Shown: positions 7,203 through 14,334, counted from the stretch's first letter. The stretch is 24,504 nt of DNA from Fimbriimonadaceae bacterium (GCA_025451715.1 JANWJY010000169.1:1-24504); one strand, 5' to 3'. Notes: generated by a model not told the origin, from the sequence alone. Numbers and translations: made by a program.

Positions 7203-8629
7203 CTACGGTCCACCTCGGTCCCCTCGACATTGCGATCGTGATTCTGTTCATCGGCGCGATCCTCGCGCTCGGGTTTTCTGCAAAGCTCCGCGAGAACACC
7301 ACGCTCCAATTCATCGCAGCAGGGCGCGCTCTCACTCTGCCAGTTTTTGTCGCGACGCTCGTTGCAACGTGGTACGGCGGTATCCTCGGAATTGGCGAGT
7401 CAGTGCAGTGGTACGGGATCGGCACCTGGGCCCTGCTTGGCGTTCCCTACTACGCGTTCGCGCTCTTGTACGCGGTGCTGCTCGCAAAGCGGATCAGGGC
7501 CGCGGACCAGATTAGCATTCCTGAACGCATCGGCTCGACGTGGGGCACGGGCCCCGCTCTCATCGCAGCCGCGCTCGTGTTCCTGCTCGGAGTGCCCGCG
7601 GCTCACGTGCTGATGCTCGGGACCCTCGCGCAGTCGCTCACGGGGTGGAGCCTGCCCGTTTCGGTCATCGTCGCGACTTTCATCTCGAGTCTCTTCCTCT
7701 ACAAAGGCGGACTGTTGGCGGACGCGCGAGTCTCCGTCCTTTCTTTCACGATGATGTACATCGGTTTCGCCGTCATCGTCGTTTACTGTCTCACTCACTA
7801 CCCGATCGCAGAAACGTGGTCGCATTTCAAAGGCACCGACAAGCTGCAGTGGGACGGTGGAATCGGCGTCTTCGGCGTCGTCAGCTTTTTCATCCTCGGC
7901 GCATGGACTTTGATCGATCCAGGCTTCCATCAGAGAGTGGCGAGCTCGAAGGACCCCGAGACGAGTCGCAAGGGCGTTCTCAGCGCGATCGTTTGCTGGA
8001 TCGTGTTCGACGCGCTCAGCGTCACGGCAGGGATGTACGCGATCGCGCTCATGAAAGAGCCCCCGTCTAACTTGCTCCTGTTGTTCCCCCTCTTCGGCGA
8101 CCAGGTCCTGCCGCAGGGGCTCAAGGCGGTGTTCATGTGCGGGATGCTGGGCACGATCCTGACCGCGATGGTGGGCTACTCTCTGGTCAGCGGGGCCACC
8201 CTCGGGCGCGACCTCGTGTCCCGGGCGTTCGGGATCACGGACGATGCGAAGGCGGCGGCGTGGTCGAGGATCGGCATCTTCGCCTCGTGCGTCGTGGCGG
8301 TGCTGCTCGCGCTCCAGTTCGAAAGCGTAGTCAAGATCTGGTACCTGTGGGCGGGCGTCTTGATCGGGGCGCTCCTGATCCCGACCCTGGTCAGCTACCT
8401 TTCCCGCGACTGTTCGCGCTTGAGGCCCCTCGCGGTTTCCATTTCGATGCTCTCGGGGTTCATAATCTCCATAGCTTGGCTGGTCTATAGCAGCCGGCGC
8501 GACGAGGGCCAAAAGGTCAAGATCGCGCAGGACGTGAGCTACGACGTCGGCACGCTCCTCCCTGGGGTGGTCGCCAGCGCGGTCGTGCTCGCGGTCGGCG
8601 CGTTGGCCGTAGGAAGGAGCAGAAAATGA
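7199..8629 (+). CDS. Sodium:solute symporter (SSS family)
   Basis: Integral membrane transporter of the LeuT-fold SSS family, coupling Na+ entry to solute uptake. The 476 residues show about 13 hydrophobic segments, the first at LDIAIVILFIGAILALGF. Family-typical stretches include WYGGILGIGESVQWYGIG and the loop/helix pair GGLLADARVSVLSFTMMYIG. The end is a hydrophobic helix and the basic tail GRSRK. The frame can start at TTG 7196, but GTG 7199 forms a GTGA overlap with the thiN stop and is preferred. The stop overlaps the next FHA gene (ATGA), so the four plus-strand genes look like one transcript. The substrate is unknown; the coupling to thiN makes thiamine or a precursor an attractive guess, with no motif to prove it. 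Confidence 0.88.
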   Translation: MTTVHLGPLDIAIVILFIGAILALGFSAKLRENTTLQFIAAGRALTLPVFVATLVATWYGGILGIGESVQWYGIGTWALLGVPYYAFALLYAVLLAKRIRAADQISIPERIGSTWGTGPALIAAALVFLLGVPAAHVLMLGTLAQSLTGWSLPVSVIVATFISSLFLYKGGLLADARVSVLSFTMMYIGFAVIVVYCLTHYPIAETWSHFKGTDKLQWDGGIGVFGVVSFFILGAWTLIDPGFHQRVASSKDPETSRKGVLSAIVCWIVFDALSVTAGMYAIALMKEPPSNLLLLFPLFGDQVLPQGLKAVFMCGMLGTILTAMVGYSLVSGATLGRDLVSRAFGITDDAKAAAWSRIGIFASCVVAVLLALQFESVVKIWYLWAGVLIGALLIPTLVSYLSRDCSRLRPLAVSISMLSGFIISIAWLVYSSRRDEGQKVKIAQDVSYDVGTLLPGVVASAVVLAVGALAVGRSRK

Positions 8630-9060
8630 ACGACACCCCGATCGACGAACAACAGCAGGACGCGCCCGAGGGGGCCCTGGTCGAGATCCAGGACGCCGAC
8701 GAGCAAGAACCTGAGATAAGCGAAGAAGCACCGGTCGTGACCGGCACGAGACTCGTGCTCAAGCGCTCTGGGCAAGAGACCGACATCGTGTTCGCCTTCT
8801 CACCGCCCGCGACCATTGGACGGTTCGATCCGACCGTTGGGCCGGTCGACGTCGACCTCGGTACGGTCGAGGAAGGTTCCTACGTCTCGCGCAAGCACGC
8901 GCGGATCGTGCAGGTGGACGACACTTACAAGATTCAAGACCTCGGGTCGAGCAATGGGACCTACATCCTACGCGACGACTTTGAGAAGGTCGATGAGGCC
9001 GAGCTGAAGGATGGTGACGAGATTTCGCTCGGAAACGCGAGGTTCGTCTTCCACGTTTAG
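8626..9060 (+). CDS. FHA domain protein with acidic N-terminal tail
   Basis: A 144-residue protein likely to bind phosphothreonine peptides in the cytoplasm. Residues 1-40 are strongly acidic and probably disordered. Residues 41-144 form one forkhead-associated domain with phosphate-binding residues R66 (in TIGRFD), S88 and H91 (YVSRKH) and N110 (GSSNGTY), all conserved. The overall plan, a short tail plus one FHA domain, resembles the regulators GarA and OdhI, in which a phosphorylated N-terminal threonine folds back on the FHA domain. The one threonine of the tail is T4, followed by proline, so the same switch is possible but unproven. It starts within the symporter stop codon (ATGA). The FHA domain is strikingly close to that of the next gene (shared YVSR.HA and GSSNGTYI), suggesting a duplication. 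Confidence 0.92.
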   Translation: MNDTPIDEQQQDAPEGALVEIQDADEQEPEISEEAPVVTGTRLVLKRSGQETDIVFAFSPPATIGRFDPTVGPVDVDLGTVEEGSYVSRKHARIVQVDDTYKIQDLGSSNGTYILRDDFEKVDEAELKDGDEISLGNARFVFHV

Positions 9061-9092
9061 TGTTTTTTTAGGATCGGACTGGCTGAGGACAA

Positions 9093-9914
9093 TTGGGGAA
9101 CACGAACCACTACGAACGGATCAGGCTCGCACTTGACGAGCTGAAAGCGGCGCTCGAGCCTTACGTCGAAGCGCGTCTCAAGGAGGCGTTCGGCGACGAA
9201 TGGAAGGCCAAGTACGCCGTACCCGATTGGACGGACGACGACTTCAACACCGACGTCCACGTGCTGGCCAACACGATCGTCAACAACTGGGACGCGGTGT
9301 TCAGCAAGCAAATGAAGCGGGAGGCGAAGCACCTTGTGCACCAGGTGCGGAAGACCCGCAACCGGTTCGCCCACCAGGAGGCGTTCGACCACAGTGACAC
9401 CTATTCAGCGCTCCACGAGGCGCAGCGACTGCTCGAGGCCATCGGGGCCGACCCTGGGGCCATCGTGCGGTCCAAGAGCGAGCTGGTCGACGAGATGGCC
9501 CGCGCAGGCGAGTCGGTCGAGGACGTCGCCCGAAAGGCGGAACAGGCTGCGGACGAAGCCCTGGCGAAGAGCGCATCGGACGGAGCCGTCCACGCAAGGC
9601 TCGTGATGATGCGCAAGGGCCAGCCGTGCGACATCGAGTTCCTCGTCGTCCCGCCCGTGGTCATCGGCCGGGCCAACGCCAGCGTCGGAGCGATCGACGT
9701 CGACCTCACGAACTACGAGGAAGGTGCGTACGTTTCCCGAAGGCACGCCAAGATCCTCATGGACGACGGCTCGTTCGTGCTCGAGGACCTCGGTTCCTCG
9801 AACGGGACGTACATCAAGCGCGAGGACTACGAGAAGATCGAGCGCACGGCGATCACAGACGGCGATGAGCTAGCGTTCGGCAACGCGAAGTTCGTGTTCC
9901 GTGTCGAACGCTAA
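9093..9914 (+). CDS. Swt1-type HEPN domain fused to FHA domain
   Basis: A two-domain protein of 273 residues. Residues 1-118 match the Swt1-type HEPN family: NHYERIRLALDELKAALEPY at the start, and VRKTRNRFAHQEAF at 85-98 with the Rx4H motif R89-N-R-F-A-H94, the active site of HEPN ribonucleases. A charged, alanine-rich helical linker spans about 125-162. An FHA domain fills 165-273, with R193, S215, H218 and N237 in the phosphothreonine pocket. The likely role is an RNA-cutting or RNA-binding effector steered by phosphoprotein binding; this is inference. The start is TTG 9093, preceded by GAGGA only 3 nt upstream; no ATG fits. It lies 32 nt after the FHA gene. Its stop TAA overlaps the converging purM stop by 4 nt. 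No kinase gene is in the window. Confidence 0.88.
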   Translation: MGNTNHYERIRLALDELKAALEPYVEARLKEAFGDEWKAKYAVPDWTDDDFNTDVHVLANTIVNNWDAVFSKQMKREAKHLVHQVRKTRNRFAHQEAFDHSDTYSALHEAQRLLEAIGADPGAIVRSKSELVDEMARAGESVEDVARKAEQAADEALAKSASDGAVHARLVMMRKGQPCDIEFLVVPPVVIGRANASVGAIDVDLTNYEEGAYVSRRHAKILMDDGSFVLEDLGSSNGTYIKREDYEKIERTAITDGDELAFGNAKFVFRVER

Positions 9915-10948
9915 ACGATCAGGACGTCCTGCGACCCGACGTGAAGGTCGCCGACGACCGCTGCGTGCTCACCAGCTTCGACGAGGTGGCGGACGAAGGC
10001 GTCGGCCGAATCCTTCTCGACCACGGCGAGCATCCCGATCCCCATGTTGAATGCCCGGAACATCTCGGCCTCGGGCACCTTCCCGAGCCGTTGGATCTCG
10101 GTGAAAATCGGCGGCGGGGTCCATGCCGACTTTTCGATGACGGCCCTGATCCCTGTCGGAAGCACGCGGGGCAGGTTGTCGTACAAGCCCCCACCCGTGA
10201 TGTGGGCGAGCACGTACAGCTCCGGGCTCTGGAGCACGCCCTTGAGTGCGTTGTAGTAGCACCTGTGCGGCCGTAGCAGGGCCTCGCCGAACGTGTCCGG
10301 CGTCCCTGGCACGATGTCGCGCACAGAGAGCCCTCCCACCTCAAAGATCGCGCGGCGGGCGAGCGAAAAGCCGTTCGTGTGGAGTCCGTCCGAGGCGATC
10401 CCGATCACGCGGTCTCCGACCTTGGCCGTCTCCCTCGGCAGCCGGTCATCATAATCCACGACACCGACGATGCAACCAACGACGTCCGACTCGCCGTCGT
10501 GGTATACGCCCGGCATCTCCGCGGTCTCTCCGCCGATGAGCGCGCACCCGACCTTGTAACACGCCTCAGCGGCACCGCTGACCACCTCCTGGAACACGCT
10601 CGACTCGAGCTGCGAACAACCGAAGTAGTCGAGGAAGAACAGCGGCTTTGCGCCCTGGCACAGGATGTCGTTGACGCAGTGGTTGACGATGTCGTGCCCG
10701 ATGCCGGAATAGTCGCCGGCCATCGCGGCGACCTTGGTCTTCGTCCCCACGCCGTCGACGCTGCTCACGAGCACGGGCCGTGACATGCCCGCAAAGCTCG
10801 CCTCGAACATCGCGCCGAACCCGCCAATGCCGCCGATCACCTCCGGCCCGTGCGTTGCGGTGAACGCGTCGCGGACGTTCCGCAGCGCGCGCTGTGCAGC
10901 GTCGATGTCCACACCCGCCGCCGCATAGCGCGATTGCTCGTCGGCCAT
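9911..10948 (-). CDS. purM: Phosphoribosylformylglycinamidine cyclo-ligase (AIR synthetase)
   Basis: Fifth step of purine synthesis: ATP-dependent closure of FGAM to aminoimidazole ribotide, in the cytoplasm. The 345 residues match the family end to end. The start is YAAAGVDIDAAQRAL, followed by GGIGGFGAMF (39-48). The substrate/ATP segment is SSVDGVGTKTKVA (62-74). CVNDILCQGAKPLFFLDYF lies at 91-109 and GGETAEMPGVY at 139-149. The ATG at 10948 has no Shine-Dalgarno sequence, but a -10-like TAAAGT ends 6 nt before it, so the mRNA may be leaderless. It stands alone, with no other pur gene nearby. It converges on the HEPN-FHA gene with a 4-nt overlap of stop codons and diverges from tRNA-Lys. 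An inverted repeat over its promoter suggests repressor control. Confidence 0.97.
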   Translation of the reverse strand: MADEQSRYAAAGVDIDAAQRALRNVRDAFTATHGPEVIGGIGGFGAMFEASFAGMSRPVLVSSVDGVGTKTKVAAMAGDYSGIGHDIVNHCVNDILCQGAKPLFFLDYFGCSQLESSVFQEVVSGAAEACYKVGCALIGGETAEMPGVYHDGESDVVGCIVGVVDYDDRLPRETAKVGDRVIGIASDGLHTNGFSLARRAIFEVGGLSVRDIVPGTPDTFGEALLRPHRCYYNALKGVLQSPELYVLAHITGGGLYDNLPRVLPTGIRAVIEKSAWTPPPIFTEIQRLGKVPEAEMFRAFNMGIGMLAVVEKDSADAFVRHLVEAGEHAAVVGDLHVGSQDVLIV

Positions 10949-10954
10949 GGACGG

Positions 10955-10983
10955 ACTTTACCCCTGGTTGAACCTGCGGACAG
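10955..10983 (-). promoter_or_regulatory. Candidate purM promoter
   Basis: On the minus strand, TAAAGT (10955-10960) lies 6 nt before the purM ATG, with a weak -35 CTGTCC (10978-10983) 17 nt further upstream. Matches to consensus are modest (4 and 3 of 6). The spacing fits a leaderless purM transcript. Confidence 0.35.
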
Positions 10984-10988
10984 GGGTA
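10959..10988. promoter_or_regulatory. Perfect 8-bp inverted repeat over the purM promoter (candidate operator)
   Basis: TACCCCTG (10959-10966) and CAGGGGTA (10981-10988) form a perfect dyad with a 14-nt spacer. The left arm touches the candidate purM -10 and the right arm covers the candidate -35. The right arm also touches TATCTT (10987-10992), the probable -10 of tRNA-Lys, which ends 9 nt before the tRNA gene. Dyad centres of 22 bp suit a dimeric repressor; an RNA hairpin is the alternative. Confidence 0.45.
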
Positions 10989-11001
10989 TCTTATGGCCCG
11001 C

Positions 11002-11077
11002 GAGCCGGTAGCTCAGTTGGTAGAGCATCGCCCTTTTAAGGCGTGGGTCCTGGGTTCGAGTCCCAGCCGGCTCACCA
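11002..11077 (+). tRNA. tRNA-Lys (anticodon UUU), CCA encoded
   Basis: A 76-nt cloverleaf. The acceptor stem is GAGCCGG/CCGGCTC and the D arm is GCTC-AGTTGGTA-GAGC. The anticodon loop is CTTTTAA with anticodon TTT, and the T arm is CTGGG-TTCGAGT-CCCAG, followed by discriminator A and an encoded CCA end. The top pair of the anticodon stem (27-43) is a U-U mismatch. The last 6 nt overlap, on the opposite strand, the stop and final codons of the GH2 gene. The probable -10 is TATCTT at 10987-10992. Confidence 0.95.
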
Positions 11078-13270
11078 CTTCCCTTCAAGCATTCGCGCGA
11101 GGAGCGTGCTGCCCGATGGGTTGCGTGTGACCCCGTATGGCTGTGCGCCGTGGCCGCCCTGCGGGCGGAGCGTCGTGACCAGGGCGCTTCCTGCCTTCAC
11201 GATGTAAGGGTGCTCCTTGTAAGTGCGCGTGTCGACGCGGTTCATGAGCACCTCGTAGTCGCCGAGCCTTTCTCGCAGCCAGTCGGGATCGAGCGCGCGG
11301 TCCGGCGCGATGCCCCAGAACCGGTCCCACTGCTCCGCGAACGGGTCGAGGAGGCCGGGGGCGAACTCCTGGATGCACTCTCGCCAGAACGGCATCGGGA
11401 TCGTGCCCTCGTGCTCGAGGACCGCGACGACCTTCGCGCCCGCTTTCGCTCGCGCGATCGCCTCGTCGTCCAACCTTGTGGTCAATAGGTTTTCGCCGCC
11501 TGGGAGGACGACGTCGTTGAACGCGCGGTACGGGTCGGACTTCGACCATCCAGAGAAAGCTTGCCACTCAGGCCGTTGCACGACCCATACTTGCCAGCGC
11601 GACACGACATCGGAGAGCCTTGCGTTCAAGATGTAGTCGCCTGGTGTGAGATCGACACTGACTTGACCGACTTCGTTCGGAGCGCATAACCAGACCTCGT
11701 GCGGGTCGCACTTTCCGTTCATGTGCCCCAAAGACCATTTGAGTTGGTCTTCGCTGTGCTTTGACATCACAGCGCCGACACGGAAGAAGGCTTGGCCCTC
11801 GAAGAAACATTGAGGATCGAGCCATCCTGGTCTGTTGCCTCCGTTCACCCATGGCGGACGGCGTACAGAAATGAGGAACAACATCGCTTCGCTGTTCCAC
11901 TCATGCATATTGTCAAACACTTGTTGCAGATCGTCGTCGACCGTTCCACTCGTCGAGATCGGTGTGTGTCGCCAACCCGTGACGACGTAACCCGCGACTT
12001 CGTACATCGAGCGAACGTGTTCCATCACGCGCCTTCTGATCCATGCGCCTTTCGAAACTGATGAACGCACGAGCGCCGCGTTGTCGCACTGCGTCCACCG
12101 TGATTCCTTCAATACGGTCGGCAAATCATGCTGCCATCTCACGCTCTTGTCGTTCAGCGATGCATCGTCACTGACCCAAAACGGACGGCGTTCTTTCAGC
12201 GCGCGGAGGTCGCGGTGCACGTCGAAATCGTTGAACTCCCCGAGCAAGATGGGCCCGCGCACCCTTGGCCCAAAGCGCAGGCTGTCCAGCACGACCGGGT
12301 ACCAATGCGTGTCGCAATAGGGGTGGAAGTCCTGAAACGTCCCGTACTCTCTGAGGTCGCCTCCGTACATCTCTGAGCCGCCAGAGTTGTCTTTTACGAG
12401 CCCGCAGCCGGTCTCTCTCTGTACCATCTCAACCACTCGTTGGCGGAACTCGTGCGGCGTCGAAGCGCTCAGTTCGCACCCGACAGTCCAGGCGATGATC
12501 GAGCGGTGGTGGCGGTACTGCAGCACGATCCGCTCGAGCTCTGTCGCCATCGCCTCAAGCTTTTCAGCGTCGCCACTTGGATCCCACAATGGAAGTTCGA
12601 GCCATGCGAACATCCCTTCTTCATCAAGGATCTCGAAGAAACGGTGCCGCGGCACCCAGAGACAGAACTTGATCGTGTTGAAGCCCATCGACTTCGCAAG
12701 TCGCACTTCACTTCTGATCTCATCGTCGGATGGATTCGTGTGACCGAGCTCCGGATACCAACCCCACGACAACACTCCGCGCAAGTAGAACGGCTCATCA
12801 TCGACAAGAATCGTCCGACCAGAAGTCTTGACCCGGCCCGCGCTCCTGCCTTCGTGTCCCGCCGTCGGATCGCTTGCACTGCGCACAACGCGCACGTCGC
12901 CATACATTCCGCCGAACGTGTTGTAAACGTACGGCAAGAAACCGCTCAGCACGTCGCGAACGGGAAACGACTCGCCGCCGTTCTTCGTCACGCGCACTTC
13001 GACCGACACAGTGCTCCCAACGAACGCGGCGAGCGGAACAGCGAACGCATCCCAGATCCCGCGATGGTCGCACACCATCTCTCCATCGAAAAGGACTTCT
13101 GCGCGATAGGAGACCCCCTCGAACACCAGCCACTCGTCAGCAAAGGAGGCAGACACAGACGACCGGTACACCGCCGGCCCCTCCCACGCCACCGGCACGT
13201 CCTGCCGCCAGGCGTGCGGCAGCGAAACCGGCCGAGGGCCGTCGCCGCAGTCCACCGTCCAGCCGGTCAT
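11072..13270 (-). CDS. Compact GH2-like glycoside hydrolase (beta-galactosidase/glucuronidase type)
   Basis: Predicted retaining exo-glycosidase of the GH2 clan; the sugar is unknown. There is no signal peptide, so it is cytoplasmic. Residues 1-130 form a jelly-roll sugar-binding domain (VSLPHAWRQ, YRSSVSASF, FDGEMVCDHRGIWDAF). A TIM barrel follows from about 150: FYLRGVLSWGWYPE (161-174), MGFNTIKFCLWV (195-206) and IIAWTVGCEL (258-267). E266 sits at the acid/base position, where the usual NE pair is CE. E345 in ILLGEFNDFD is a plausible nucleophile. The Ig-like middle domain of normal GH2 enzymes is reduced to a ~16-residue linker. Roughly 440-732 is not recognised. The ATG overlaps the stop of the RtcA-like gene (ATGA), and the 3' end overlaps tRNA-Lys. 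GC content falls to about 47-57% in the middle of the gene. Confidence 0.75.
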   Translation of the reverse strand: MTGWTVDCGDGPRPVSLPHAWRQDVPVAWEGPAVYRSSVSASFADEWLVFEGVSYRAEVLFDGEMVCDHRGIWDAFAVPLAAFVGSTVSVEVRVTKNGGESFPVRDVLSGFLPYVYNTFGGMYGDVRVVRSASDPTAGHEGRSAGRVKTSGRTILVDDEPFYLRGVLSWGWYPELGHTNPSDDEIRSEVRLAKSMGFNTIKFCLWVPRHRFFEILDEEGMFAWLELPLWDPSGDAEKLEAMATELERIVLQYRHHRSIIAWTVGCELSASTPHEFRQRVVEMVQRETGCGLVKDNSGGSEMYGGDLREYGTFQDFHPYCDTHWYPVVLDSLRFGPRVRGPILLGEFNDFDVHRDLRALKERRPFWVSDDASLNDKSVRWQHDLPTVLKESRWTQCDNAALVRSSVSKGAWIRRRVMEHVRSMYEVAGYVVTGWRHTPISTSGTVDDDLQQVFDNMHEWNSEAMLFLISVRRPPWVNGGNRPGWLDPQCFFEGQAFFRVGAVMSKHSEDQLKWSLGHMNGKCDPHEVWLCAPNEVGQVSVDLTPGDYILNARLSDVVSRWQVWVVQRPEWQAFSGWSKSDPYRAFNDVVLPGGENLLTTRLDDEAIARAKAGAKVVAVLEHEGTIPMPFWRECIQEFAPGLLDPFAEQWDRFWGIAPDRALDPDWLRERLGDYEVLMNRVDTRTYKEHPYIVKAGSALVTTLRPQGGHGAQPYGVTRNPSGSTLLARMLEGKW

Positions 13271-14334
13271 CGCTCTATTGTGACCGTGCCGCTATCGCCC
13301 TCGCGGCCCAGGACGGTGATGTGGATCGGCATGAACTGCCGCACGACCCAGGCCATCGTCATCAGCCGCGGAGTCACGACGGGGGTCGTCAGAACGGTCC
13401 GCCCCTCGGCCTGCACGCCGACGAGCAAAAGCTGATCGACCAGGAAGGCGTCCACCGTGCAGTCGGTCTCGTACCACTCGGCAAACCGGTGAAAGGCCAG
13501 AGTCGCGACCTCCTCGATCGTGCCGTCCTTCCCCAGAGCGGCTGTGCCGCTGCCGAACCCGCGCTCGAACTCCGCCCAAACTGTCACGGTCGCGCCCTTG
13601 GTCTTCGAAGACAGCGTCACCACGTCGCACTCGATCTCCAGACCCTTCGACTTGCCGATCTCATCCAGGCACGCTTCGGCGGCCTCACCGACCTTCTCGC
13701 CGACGTCGCCGGTCGAGACCGCCGCCCCCATCCGCAACATCCGCCCGCGCTCCGCCCACTCGACCGAGTTCAGCGCGCTCGGCTCGACCTCGACCGCAAC
13801 CTCGCCATTGGCTCCAAAGCCAAACCCGGACGTCACTAGACGCGGAAATGCATATAGCCCAAACCGCCGCATCGCGGGGAGGGTCACACGCTCGAACGCG
13901 TCGAAACCGATGGTCTTCTCGTTGTGGGTCTCAGCCATCACAGAGACCTCGCTGTAGCCGCTAGCGCGCGCCAGGATCGGGATCATCCCCGTCAGCAGGA
14001 TTTGTGCGTTCCCAGGCACCTTGCCCTTCTCGTGCGCCTTCACATCGTAAGACCCGATGAGCGCGCGAGGCAGCGACTTAGGACGGAACACGAACTCTTC
14101 GGAACCCAGCCCGGCGCCCGCGACCTCCGCCCGTGTGCAGTCGCCGAGAGCGTCGATGAACGTCATGTCCTCAGAGGTCAATCCGGGTTTTCGTAGCCCA
14201 CCGCGCACGCTGTGAACCGTGAGCGGCATCTGAGTGAGCGCGGACATCGCGACCGCAGTCCTGAGGAGGGCACCACCCCCTTCGCCATAGGAGCCGTTGA
14301 GCGTGACCGGATCCGGCTGGGTCGGCATCGGCAC
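13267..14334 (-). CDS. rtcA: RtcA-family protein (RNA 3'-phosphate cyclase-like) lacking the catalytic histidine
   Basis: The 355 residues align along their length with RNA 3'-terminal phosphate cyclase, which makes 2',3'-cyclic ends through a histidine-AMP intermediate. Seen are NGSYGEGGGALLRTA (13-27), VRGGLRKPGL (43-52) and VDQLLL (299-304), matching the start of the C-terminal active region. Where E. coli RtcA has HPSCHLLTN with nucleophile His309, this protein reads VVTPRLMTM, placing R323 at the nucleophile position; no histidine lies nearby. The QH after KPGL and the GGTDNPSAPP-like segment have also changed. It may therefore be a non-catalytic RNA-binding relative, as eukaryotic Rcl1 is, or use another chemistry. 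The start is GTG 14334, directly after the previous stop codon; ATG 14328 is an alternative. Its stop overlaps the GH2 start. Family is clear, activity doubtful. Confidence 0.85.
   Translation of the reverse strand: MPMPTQPDPVTLNGSYGEGGGALLRTAVAMSALTQMPLTVHSVRGGLRKPGLTSEDMTFIDALGDCTRAEVAGAGLGSEEFVFRPKSLPRALIGSYDVKAHEKGKVPGNAQILLTGMIPILARASGYSEVSVMAETHNEKTIGFDAFERVTLPAMRRFGLYAFPRLVTSGFGFGANGEVAVEVEPSALNSVEWAERGRMLRMGAAVSTGDVGEKVGEAAEACLDEIGKSKGLEIECDVVTLSSKTKGATVTVWAEFERGFGSGTAALGKDGTIEEVATLAFHRFAEWYETDCTVDAFLVDQLLLVGVQAEGRTVLTTPVVTPRLMTMAWVVRQFMPIHITVLGREGDSGTVTIER

Noticed and set aside
7400..8731. Long minus-strand open frame (443 codons) opposite the symporter gene
   Set aside because: Its translation is low-complexity, rich in Arg, Asp, Glu and His, as expected for the shadow of a GC-rich gene. 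The plus strand gives a clear membrane transporter.
11002..11077. tRNA-Lys 3' end as an integration site of a mobile element
   Set aside because: No integrase gene or adjacent element was seen. The only repeat of the tRNA 3' part noticed in the window is the 12-mer at 18836, judged chance.
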